Below are positions 18,201 through 25,428 of a DNA stretch of 64,000 nucleotides, in pieces (positions within the stretch are counted from its first letter, which is position 1; every line of letters begins with the position of its first letter). Both the position numbers and the translations under genes were made by a program. The DNA comes from Mycobacterium sp. 852013-50091_SCH5140682. GTDB lineage: Bacteria > Actinomycetota > Actinomycetes > Mycobacteriales > Mycobacteriaceae. The DNA is taken from positions 62,001 through 126,000 of the forward strand of contig NZ_LZTB01000104.1 in the NCBI RefSeq assembly GCF_001665685.1, given 5' to 3'. The notes beneath the pieces are model-generated. The model saw only the letters and a list, made by a program, of their open reading frames with translations, made no database searches and was not told the origin of the DNA.

Positions 18201-19661
18201 CTCCTCGAGTCGTGACATCAGTGCCTGGCCGCCGCCCAGGCTGTCGGTGAGATGGTTGCCGGACAACGGGCTGTGCACCGAACCGGTGTGCGGGAGCCAT
18301 TCGAGCCACTCCCAGGACGTTCTGGATTGCGGCGAGCCGAATGCGGTGATCGTCAGGTCGGCAGGGGAATGCAGCCCGGCGAGTTGCATGATGATTCCGC
18401 GGGCCACCCCGTCGACGACGCCACGCGTGCCGCAGATGCCCAGTGCCCCGGATTCCCGGAGGTCTGCCACGATGGGCACGTCGGTGACCGTTGCGAACTC
18501 GTCGCGCAACTCGGTGAGCTGCCCGGCGTACTTCGCTTCGGCGTTCTCGATGTCGGACAACTGGATACGGCACCGCGACGGCGCGTCTCCGAGACCGAGT
18601 CGCACGTTGAGAAAGCCGGGTAGCTCCGGACGGTGGGTCCACAGCAGGGGGCCCAGTCGGTGGATCGCCTCGACGACCTGGTCCAGCGACGGTGCCTCAC
18701 TGAGCCGCACCGCGCGCTCGACCCGCTGGGTGTCGGTCAGATCGGCCGCCAGCGCTCGCAGGGCATCGCCGAACCGCTGTAACTCCTGACGCTGATTCTT
18801 GCGACTCTGCAGCAGCGTGTCGATATACATGCCGAGCATCAGCAGGGGACTGAGCGCGATGAACGCGACGGCAAGCAGGCTGCGGCTCACCGCGAACAGC
18901 ACCACACCCATGATCAGCGGCGCGACCAGCGAGATGACCGGCAGATGGGCCGGTTCGGGGCGCTGAGGTGGCTTCGGTGCGGCAAATTCCTGCTCGTCGA
19001 ACCGGGCGACGACGCGCGGTGAGCGGTTGAATTCGATGGCGACACTGTCGGTTTGCGTCGTACCCGGACGCACGGTAGGTAGCACGGCGACGGACGTACC
19101 TGCTAGTTGCACGACATCCGTCGCGCCCACGTCAGCCCGTTGCACGGGCTGACCGCCGATCCGAATGCCGGACGGCCCAGCGAGGTTGACGATCTCGATG
19201 CTTTCCCCGACGGTGATCGCGGCGTGCACGTCAGCGATCCCGTGGTCGGTGAGTGCCACGTCGTTGGTGATTCCGGTACCCACTGACGAATTGCCCGATG
19301 GCAGAGGGAATTCGAGCCCGGCGTCGGGACCGTCCAGCACCCGCAGAACCGCCACCGCCCGCCCCCGGCGCCTGCGCGGTGCGACCCGCGACACCGCGGA
19401 CACGCTGACGGTTGAACCTGATCGCAGACCGGAGTCGATGAGGCTGCGCCCGGGGTCGAGAAGTCTTCCGGCGGCGCTGTTGTCGAACGCCGCGTCTTCG
19501 AGTTTGAGGGTGAGACCACCGCTGGGCGGGCGCTTGCGTTGATCGGGGTCACTGACGACGAGCGCGTGGGCCAGATCTGACACCGATGCCGTGGCGTCAG
19601 CTGTGATGGCGACCTGCGCACTGCTCCCATCGGCGCGGCGCAGAATGAATTTGGCCTGCAT
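15228..19661 (-). CDS. EssC/EccC-like type VII secretion ATPase with FHA-like domain
   Basis: The 1477-residue protein has a ubiquitin-like start (1-90), an FHA-like domain (about 105-190), two membrane helices (about 241-280) and three FtsK/SpoIIIE ATPase modules. Module 1 is canonical (GGTTGSGKS at 701-709; Walker B LVIIVDEF). Module 2 has GTGGAGKST but a Walker B ending VDG. Module 3 has GPPGSGRST, with Arg for the Walker Lys. One-chain architecture with N-terminal FHA is the EssC layout rather than split EccCa/EccCb. FHA key residues look lost: GT for GR, and ADVH for SxxH. It begins directly after the stop of the RDD gene (TAGATG). Confidence 0.9.
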   Translation of the reverse strand: MQAKFILRRADGSSAQVAITADATASVSDLAHALVVSDPDQRKRPPSGGLTLKLEDAAFDNSAAGRLLDPGRSLIDSGLRSGSTVSVSAVSRVAPRRRRGRAVAVLRVLDGPDAGLEFPLPSGNSSVGTGITNDVALTDHGIADVHAAITVGESIEIVNLAGPSGIRIGGQPVQRADVGATDVVQLAGTSVAVLPTVRPGTTQTDSVAIEFNRSPRVVARFDEQEFAAPKPPQRPEPAHLPVISLVAPLIMGVVLFAVSRSLLAVAFIALSPLLMLGMYIDTLLQSRKNQRQELQRFGDALRALAADLTDTQRVERAVRLSEAPSLDQVVEAIHRLGPLLWTHRPELPGFLNVRLGLGDAPSRCRIQLSDIENAEAKYAGQLTELRDEFATVTDVPIVADLRESGALGICGTRGVVDGVARGIIMQLAGLHSPADLTITAFGSPQSRTSWEWLEWLPHTGSVHSPLSGNHLTDSLGGGQALMSRLEELVRQRRSGESSGPAYVFGGLDQRSGDDSRAPSITPAVVVLVEDTAPIDRSRLTRLAEQGGAVGVHIIWVATQVAGLPAACRTFLLVENESAGATVGQVRHGRHTFPVACDSIEIADARQVALLLAPVVDVGAAVEDETDLPRSVSYLTLAGTRMASEPAAIAQQWLSNDSVLIRTGEPHPRSGPAAGLRALVGSSGSAEVYLDLREHGPHALVGGTTGSGKSEFLQSWIMGMAAAHSPDRVSFLLVDYKGGTAFADCVQLPHTVGLVTDLSPHLVRRALTSLGAEIRRREHLLNTKRAKDLISLEQTGDPDTPPALVIIVDEFAALASEVPEFVDGVIDVAQRGRSLGLHLVLATQRPAGVIKDNLRANTNLRIALRLNDIDDSLDVIDDPLAAHFPPEIPGRAVAKTGPGRLTTFQAAYVGGWTSDQAEQAPIDIWEFVFGRRRPWHNPTAAQAARRPSGPTDIARVVSTIGAAAAQLRIPPPRKPWLPPLGDTYALEELVRQDNSGAVVIGKCDAPTEQAQPLAIFSPDESGNMAIIGTGGAGKSTALRTLAISAALNPNDGPVHVYALDFASGSLRMLEALPHVAAVVNADDEERIGRVLRRLTALLDERSRKFARVNASTITQYRELANPSEPRILLLVDGIGPFRDQYEHISHTPFFSMLSQLASDGRMLGVHVVITADRPAAIPSSLASTMQRRLVLRLASDDDYVLTGVPTDILSAKSQPGRAITEGVEIQLGVFGGDANVAVQARAIEQLSERMRQRGFIPPEPVERLSEHIELDALPATTAAGTAVVGVADESLAPIGITPAGVLMVTGPPGSGRSTALVTLAQAVRRQHPNTRIVHLAPATSTIAGLDVWTDTACGQDEVISQVNRLDTGPSSLMVVIEGVANFGGTEAENDLAAMIKRLGDTAFIVGESEVSGWGQAWLLAQPFKASRRGLLLWPGGVESESLLSTSIGIVRRTDFPPGRGVLVERGKGVWLQVAQPVI

Positions 19662-20327
19662 CTAACCTCGCCTCGATACGGGGTGCGGTATTGGCGAACG
19701 AACCTGGTTGAGTCCCCGATCCGTGGAGCGTCGCAGCGCCGGCTGCCGGCGCGGACCGAGCGGGTTTGCCCCCGTCGTCACATCGAGCACCGCAAGCCCG
19801 CTGGCCCGGTCGTGCAACCCGGCTCGGTGCACCAGTACGGGAAGCGCGGCCAGCCCGCACGTCGCCACGAAGATCAGGCTGCGTTGGATCGAGGGCCCCA
19901 GGCCCGGTGGCCTGTTGTCGGTGGCCCGGACCACCCGCAGCCCCATCATCGACTTTCCGAAGGTGTTCCCCGTGAGCCCCTGGCGGATCTGCAGCCAGGC
20001 CCAGACCGCCACGAACGCCACTGGCACGACGATGTAGATCACCTCCGCCACACCGAGGGCCGCGCCCGTAATGGCAAGCGGCAGCGCCGGACTGATCATC
20101 GCGGCGATATCGAGCAGGAACGCGCTGCACCTGACCCCGCGACCGGCGGGTTGCACCCGATCGACCGGGGCCGGCGCCGTGGGCTGTCGCGGCCAGGGGT
20201 CATTCGGGACGCTGCTGCGGATCTGCACGGTGTGGCCACAGGTACCGCAGAAGCGCGCATTGACCGCCAGGGCAGAGCCGCAATTCGGGCAGTCGACCCG
20301 GGCACCGTTCGCCGGCTGTCCTGGCAT
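19662..20327 (-). CDS. zinc-ribbon RDD family membrane protein
   Basis: The 221-residue protein starts with a zinc ribbon (CPNCGSALAVNARFCGTCG, four cysteines) and a Pro-rich linker. An RDD domain follows, recognisable by GVRCSAFLLDI and by the TFGKSMMGLRVVR segment, with about three membrane helices. It is the first gene of the operon leading into the secretion ATPase, whose ATG abuts its stop. RDD proteins are membrane proteins of varied roles, often in or near secretion and kinase loci. The start at 20327 follows the zinc ribbon boundary. Confidence 0.8.
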   Translation of the reverse strand: MPGQPANGARVDCPNCGSALAVNARFCGTCGHTVQIRSSVPNDPWPRQPTAPAPVDRVQPAGRGVRCSAFLLDIAAMISPALPLAITGAALGVAEVIYIVVPVAFVAVWAWLQIRQGLTGNTFGKSMMGLRVVRATDNRPPGLGPSIQRSLIFVATCGLAALPVLVHRAGLHDRASGLAVLDVTTGANPLGPRRQPALRRSTDRGLNQVRSPIPHPVSRRG

Positions 20328-20868
20328 CGACCATCTCCGTTCGGCCCGGGCCTTGGGTGGTTGCGGGCCGGGGTGGCCCGTTCTGGCAACACCGACAGGC
20401 CTGCCTTCCGGACGCCGGAGGCCTCGGGCAGGGTGATCGGTTGAGGAAACAGTAATGTCCGGCGGCCGGATCGGATAGCGAATCGTTGTCGGCCGATCGT
20501 ATGAATGTCCAGCCCTCGAACCCCGTGGACGGGGTCGACGGTTGGCAAATTTCGACACCGAGGCGACCCGGATGAGGGGGATACTCCGCTTTCCGGTGTG
20601 GTCTAACCGAACTCGATATTTCCCAACGCAACAATTTGTCACCTGTTGGCCGTCGTGGCGACGCCTGCCGCGCTTCCCCGTCCCGGCGGTTGGGCGGGGC
20701 CGTCGTCCGAACGGCCGATATCCGGCAACCAGGTACGGGTGTGAGGATCGCTGCGCAGTTATTTGGAGGTTGGTGATGCCGGTTCGTGACCTGGCGTTTA
20801 CAGTGAGCACGCGCGCCAGCAAAGGCGGTGCTGTTTGGGTCGGCAGCCTGATGAATGAGGTGGGCTAG
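20328..20868. other. divergent intergenic region, no gene seen
   Basis: About 540 bases separate the RDD-ATPase operon from the Pro-rich membrane protein gene. Frames cross it on both strands, but their translations are Arg/Pro/Gly-rich and lack credible starts. A short frame ending at 20868 abuts the next ATG (TAGATG) and carries the purine-rich ribosome binding site for it. The stretch GAACTCGATATTTCCCAACG near 20609 is AT-rich for this genome and is where I would expect promoter elements. I cannot assign exact boxes. Confidence 0.4.
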
Positions 20869-23124
20869 ATGGACGTCATGCTCGGGGTGTCCGTTGTCGG
20901 TGCCGACGCGCGGATCGCGCTCCTCGACGCGGCGGCGCCGCACGACGTCATCGACCAATCGTCCGTCGATCTGAGCGCCGAGCCCGTCAGCGCACTGGTC
21001 TCCACATTGGTGTCCACCGACCGCATGCTGGCCGAGTCCGGTCACCGCGTCGTGGCCACGCGTATCTGTGACAGCGACCCCGAGCAGGCGAAGACGCTGG
21101 TCAATGCCCTCGTTGACGCCGATATGACGGATGTGACCGCGGTGGCCCGCCCCGATGCGCTGATCGCTGCCGTGCGGTCGCTGGCGGCAGGCGAAACGGT
21201 CGCCTCGCTGTCATCGGAGGGCGATACGGCCGCGCTGTCCATCGTCGATTCCGATACCGACACCACCTCGCTCATCGCGGTAGAACCGATTCGGCAGGAC
21301 GATCACGCCTCGGCCTACCGGACCCTGCTCGAGCGGTTCAGTGAGGAGCCCGGCGGCGCGACGAGTGTGATCGTGCTGGGGGAGCCGGCCGCTTCACAGT
21401 GGGCCACCGAAGTCGGTGCGGCATCGACGGTTCCCTTGCGATTTCCCGATGAGCCTGAATTCATCTTGGCGCGCGGGGCGGCGTTGGCCGCCCTGTCACT
21501 GCCTTCGGCCGCCGCTGCTCTGCCCGACATCGAATTGGACGCAGCAGAGACGATGCTCAGCCCGCAGGCACAGCAATTGGCCTACTCGGAGGTCGACGAC
21601 ACCGGCGGCCTCGACACTGATTTCGAGTATGCCGACACCGATGTTCCGCTGCAGACCCCGATGCGGCCGCTGAGTGCGATCGACCCCGAGGAAGTAGAAG
21701 ACGACGGCGCCACCGCCGCGGCGCCGCGTCCCAAGATGCTGCTGCTGGGCAGCACGGTAGCCGCCGTCGTGGTGGTCGGATTCGCCGCCTTGGCCGTCAG
21801 CGTGGCCATCAGCATCCGGCCCACCGCCACTCAACAGGCCATCCGGATGCAGGACGAAACGGTGCCGGGCAAGTACTTTCCGGTGACCCCGGGCCAGGGC
21901 GTCACTCCCGACGGCCCGAACTGGACCGCCATCGAGAACACCCCGCCGCCCGGGGTGGACACCGGTGGCGTGCGGACCTTCCAGACCAAGGCGTTGAATT
22001 TGTCCGGAAACGGCGCTGACGCCGTGGTACCCAGGGTGATTCAGATCTACCGGGACGGAACTGTGGGTGTTCCCGACCCGCAAGCCCTGGTGCCCGTTCC
22101 GCCGGATCCGCTCACCCCCGATATCCCGCAGGCGGTCCCGGATTTCGTGCCACGGCTGATCCCCGATCTGTCGAAGGTCGACATGACCCAGGTGCTGTCG
22201 GTGCTCGGCAACATGCAGGAGAACCCGGCAAAGAACGTCGAGGCCGCTCAGGATGTCAGCCGCGTCGTACCTCTGACCGACATGGTCAACCCCAACAACG
22301 GCCTAGGCCTCAAAGACCTTGGGCTGGTTGCCGCTGTACCGAGCAATCGTGGCGCGCTGTTCAGCACCGACCAGCCCAAGTCGGCGGTCTCGAACGCCGG
22401 CGCCATCCCCGCTGAGATATTCCAAACCGGCAAAACCGGGGTCGACGCAGCGCAAGTGCTGCCGCCCGACACCAAGGTGATCGAGGCGCTTCCGGCGCCC
22501 GCTCCGAACGGAAAATCGGGTGGCGCACCTATTTTCGGTAGCGCCATACCCGATCTTGGTGCCGTATTGCCGAATCCCGCCGGTGTCGCGCCCGGTACGG
22601 TCAAGCCGGCGCTCGGCACGACACCCGACGTCACCGCTGGGCTTCCCGACGTGCTGCCCAAGCCGGACGTGCCGCAACAGTTGCCCGGCGTGTTGCCGCT
22701 GCCCGGCCTGTCGCCGAAACCCGATGTGACCCCGCAGCTCCCGAACCTGCTGCCGCTGCCGGATCTGTCGCCGAAGCCGGTCGTGAAGGCACCCGTACCG
22801 GATGTGTCCGTCCCCGAGGTGAAGATTCCGGATGCGCCGATTCAGGTGCCTCAGGTGAAGATTCCGGACGCGCCGATTCAGGTGCCTCAGGTCAAGATTC
22901 CTGATCCGCCCGTATCGGTTCCTGAGCCTCCGGTGTCGGTGCCCGAACCGGTTTTCAAGCTGCCCATACCGGTGTTCAACGTCCCGGCGCCGGCCGCCCC
23001 ATCCGTACCGGTTCCCGAAGCCCCGTCCGCGCCCTCCGTGCCACTGTTGCCGCAGATCCCACTGCTGCCGCAGCTGCCGTTCGGCGGCAATGGGGGCGGA
23101 CTGTTCGGATCGGGATCGGGTTAG
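20869..23124 (+). CDS. DUF7159-like membrane protein with long Pro-rich extracytoplasmic tail
   Basis: The 751-residue protein begins MDVMLGVSVVGADARIALLD, as in the mycobacterial DUF7159 group with an actin-like-ATPase-type N-terminal fold. An acidic linker leads to one membrane helix (MLLLGSTVAAVVVVGFAALA, near 287-310), then a long Pro/Val/Asp-rich tail with repeats of about 12 residues (VKIPDAPIQVPQ, encoded by a 36-bp tandem repeat at 22819-22890). The start has GAGGTGGG just upstream. It is divergent from the secretion ATPase and precedes a polytopic membrane protein by six bases. A structural or assembly role in the locus is inferred. Confidence 0.72.
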   Translation: MDVMLGVSVVGADARIALLDAAAPHDVIDQSSVDLSAEPVSALVSTLVSTDRMLAESGHRVVATRICDSDPEQAKTLVNALVDADMTDVTAVARPDALIAAVRSLAAGETVASLSSEGDTAALSIVDSDTDTTSLIAVEPIRQDDHASAYRTLLERFSEEPGGATSVIVLGEPAASQWATEVGAASTVPLRFPDEPEFILARGAALAALSLPSAAAALPDIELDAAETMLSPQAQQLAYSEVDDTGGLDTDFEYADTDVPLQTPMRPLSAIDPEEVEDDGATAAAPRPKMLLLGSTVAAVVVVGFAALAVSVAISIRPTATQQAIRMQDETVPGKYFPVTPGQGVTPDGPNWTAIENTPPPGVDTGGVRTFQTKALNLSGNGADAVVPRVIQIYRDGTVGVPDPQALVPVPPDPLTPDIPQAVPDFVPRLIPDLSKVDMTQVLSVLGNMQENPAKNVEAAQDVSRVVPLTDMVNPNNGLGLKDLGLVAAVPSNRGALFSTDQPKSAVSNAGAIPAEIFQTGKTGVDAAQVLPPDTKVIEALPAPAPNGKSGGAPIFGSAIPDLGAVLPNPAGVAPGTVKPALGTTPDVTAGLPDVLPKPDVPQQLPGVLPLPGLSPKPDVTPQLPNLLPLPDLSPKPVVKAPVPDVSVPEVKIPDAPIQVPQVKIPDAPIQVPQVKIPDPPVSVPEPPVSVPEPVFKLPIPVFNVPAPAAPSVPVPEAPSAPSVPLLPQIPLLPQLPFGGNGGGLFGSGSG
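22819..22890 (+). repeat. 36-bp tandem repeat, two copies plus a partial
   Basis: Two 36-bp units at 22819-22854 and 22855-22890 differ at one visible position, and a third degrades after 22891. They are in frame and encode the Pro-rich VKIPDAPIQVPQ unit. Length variation between strains would change the tail of the protein. Confidence 0.85.
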
Positions 23125-23129
23125 AGCCT

Positions 23130-24677
23130 GTGCCTACACATCATCAAGCCGAAGCCGCGACAACGGTGTTCGCTACCAACGCTGCGATGGATCGGGCCAA
23201 TCTCATCCGGGACGCGCTCGCCGGGATCCTCGTGATCGCCGGCCTGCTGCTGCCGTGGAGCATCTCTTGCGGCGTGGGGATCGCGGCGACACCGGGCTGG
23301 GTGTTCGGCCTACTGGCAGTGGTCACGGTGTTGTCGTTGGCTGCGGTGGTGTGCAGCCACGTCGGCGCCCTGGCTGCGCGGGATCGGCTGCGGTTGCTGC
23401 TCAATGTGCCGTATCTCCTTGCGACAGTGGGATTTGTGGCGGTCACCGTCGTCCAGTCGGTCTCCGATGGAGGCACCGGCACGCTCCCGCCGGGTATCGG
23501 CCCGGGTGCGTGGCTGGGAACGGCGGGGGCACTGCTGGCCGCCCAGCCGAGCATCACCGGAACCGAGGACGAATCGTTCGGCGCCAGGACGTCGCGGGTC
23601 ATCGGTATCGCGTCGCTCGTACTGGCCGCCGGGGCGTTCGCGTTCAACCTGTATTGGCGCACGCGATTCGTGGTGCCGGAGATCGGCAATGCAGATACCG
23701 GGATGCAGAACCTCGTCGTCGCCGTTGCCGCGCTGCTGTACGGCGTGGTTGCGCTGGCGCCCATCGTGATTGCCGCCCGTTGGCTCATGTCGGGGGTGGC
23801 GGTATCGCGGCTGGCCACCGTGCTGCTCGGGTCATCGGTCATGATCGGCGGAGCGCTGGTGTGGATCCTGCCGGTGGGTCGCGACCTGGATGCATTCCAC
23901 GGCATCGCCCAGAACACTTCCACCGCGGGTGTCGGGTTCGAGGGATATCTGGCGTGGGCGGCTGCCGCGGCGATCGTCGGCACCAGCACCGTGCTCGGTG
24001 CGTCTGTCTCGGGTGACCAGTGGCGCGGTGCGGCGCGAAAGTGCCTGCTGCTCATCGCTGTCTGGTGTGGCGGCTCTGCGGTGCTCCGGATCATCGACCT
24101 GATGTCGACCTCGGTGCTGGATCTGCCGGCCCCGCCGTACAACAGCACCGCATTGATGGCGTTCGATCTGGTGGTCGCGGTGCTGGCGATGTGGTTGTTC
24201 ATCAACCACAACTCTTCAAGCGCGGCACCACGATTGGTGATGCCTCTGCTGTTCGGCATCCTGTTCGTGCTGACGGTGTCGAGAGTCATCGTCGGGCAGG
24301 CGCTTGTGCCACGGGTTCAGCCGCTCAACGCGTCCGATATCAACAGTGTGTACGGCAACACCCTGTCGCAGCAGATCACCAGCACCTTCGATGTGACTCT
24401 GTGTGTGCTGGCGCTTGCTCTGCTGGTGATTCCGCTTGTGGCCGGTGCCAGAAATGAGCGCATCCGAACCATTGAGCAACAACCGGTCCCGGCTGCCGAA
24501 CACCCGGCGCCTCCGGTCGTCGAATCCGCCACCATCCGGATCGCCCGGCCGCAGACCGCTTCGAGCGCAACGGATTCAGCTCACGATCGCGTGGCCCAGG
24601 TGCTGGCCGAGTCGACCAGGCGGTTCGCCGCAGGCACCACTTATGGTGGGGCGCAACGCGCCGAACGCGACGACTAG
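23130..24677 (+). CDS. polytopic membrane protein of the secretion locus
   Basis: The 515-residue protein has about eleven to twelve hydrophobic segments between residues 25 and 440 and a charged cytoplasmic tail of about 75 residues. It starts at GTG 23130, six bases after the Pro-rich protein, and so is co-translated with it. The number of membrane spans recalls EccD, the eleven-helix channel subunit of ESX systems, but I see no ubiquitin-like N-terminal domain and would not call it EccD. It looks like a mycobacterial DUF7937-type protein. A role as the membrane pore of this locus is a hypothesis. Confidence 0.7.
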   Translation: MPTHHQAEAATTVFATNAAMDRANLIRDALAGILVIAGLLLPWSISCGVGIAATPGWVFGLLAVVTVLSLAAVVCSHVGALAARDRLRLLLNVPYLLATVGFVAVTVVQSVSDGGTGTLPPGIGPGAWLGTAGALLAAQPSITGTEDESFGARTSRVIGIASLVLAAGAFAFNLYWRTRFVVPEIGNADTGMQNLVVAVAALLYGVVALAPIVIAARWLMSGVAVSRLATVLLGSSVMIGGALVWILPVGRDLDAFHGIAQNTSTAGVGFEGYLAWAAAAAIVGTSTVLGASVSGDQWRGAARKCLLLIAVWCGGSAVLRIIDLMSTSVLDLPAPPYNSTALMAFDLVVAVLAMWLFINHNSSSAAPRLVMPLLFGILFVLTVSRVIVGQALVPRVQPLNASDINSVYGNTLSQQITSTFDVTLCVLALALLVIPLVAGARNERIRTIEQQPVPAAEHPAPPVVESATIRIARPQTASSATDSAHDRVAQVLAESTRRFAAGTTYGGAQRAERDD

Positions 24678-25369
24678 GACAGGTCGTTCAGGCTGAGGAT
24701 GCCGTCTTCGATGGCTCGTGCCAGCAGCGCTGACTTGGTGGGGGCGGGCCGCCCGACGCCCGCGTACTTCGCCCGCGCCCGCTGCAGATGGGTGCGCACG
24801 GTGGTCGGCGAAATGTAGAGCCGCTTGCCGACGAGTTCCTTGCTCTCGGTTTGGAACCAGGCGATGAGGACTTCTTTTTCGCGTTCCGACAAGCTGATCC
24901 GGCCGAGGCGGGTGTCGTTGAGAAGGGCTTTGGCCATGCGGGGTGCCACATAGGGCGTGCTGGACTGCGCGGCGTGGATGGCGTCGATGAGATGACGTTT
25001 GCCCTCGGTCTTGGTCAGATAACTGACGGCGCCGAGGTCCAGTGAGGTCAGGATGACTTCGTCGGCTGTCAGATGTGAATACACCACCACCCGCTGACCG
25101 GATTCGGACAATGTGCGCAACGTGTCGAATTCTGGCTTGCCGCCGTCGATCTGGAGATCGAGGAGCACGACGTCGACCGGTTCTGGGGGGTCGGTGGCCT
25201 GCGCGAAGTACTCGGCCGGCGTGCTGAAGCAGCCGGTCACCTCAATCGGCGGGACCGCATTCACGCACCACGCTTCGATGCCGGCGCGCACCACATCGTG
25301 GTCATCGATCACCGCGACCGTCACGGGCGGGGGACTGCTGGCGGGTTGTGGCGTCGCTGTGTCGGGCAC
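24674..25369 (-). CDS. LuxR-family response regulator
   Basis: The 231-residue protein has an N-terminal receiver domain: acidic pocket in AVIDDHDVVRAG, phospho-acceptor Asp in VVLLDLQID, and Lys in YLTKTEGKRH. A C-terminal GerE/LuxR helix-turn-helix follows (SLSEREKEVLIAWF ... SPTTVRTHLQRARAKY). It is divergent from the tandem sensor kinase at 25429 and is its likely partner. Its end overlaps the stop of the polytopic membrane protein by four bases. Targets are probably the promoters of the secretion locus. Confidence 0.9.
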   Translation of the reverse strand: MPDTATPQPASSPPPVTVAVIDDHDVVRAGIEAWCVNAVPPIEVTGCFSTPAEYFAQATDPPEPVDVVLLDLQIDGGKPEFDTLRTLSESGQRVVVYSHLTADEVILTSLDLGAVSYLTKTEGKRHLIDAIHAAQSSTPYVAPRMAKALLNDTRLGRISLSEREKEVLIAWFQTESKELVGKRLYISPTTVRTHLQRARAKYAGVGRPAPTKSALLARAIEDGILSLNDLS

Positions 25370-25428
25370 CGAAACCTCTATGCGGGTGGGGGATTTGCAC
25401 GTCAGTCTAATCGATCTATGTTCTTCTC

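Noticed and set aside
20542..20868. A 108-residue protein upstream of the Pro-rich membrane protein.
   Set aside because: Its translation is Arg/Pro-rich with no domain, and it covers the expected divergent promoter region; only its end serves as the ribosome binding site for the next gene.
23130..24677. An EccD subunit of an ESX system.
   Set aside because: The helix number fits, but the N-terminal ubiquitin-like domain and EccD motifs are not visible.
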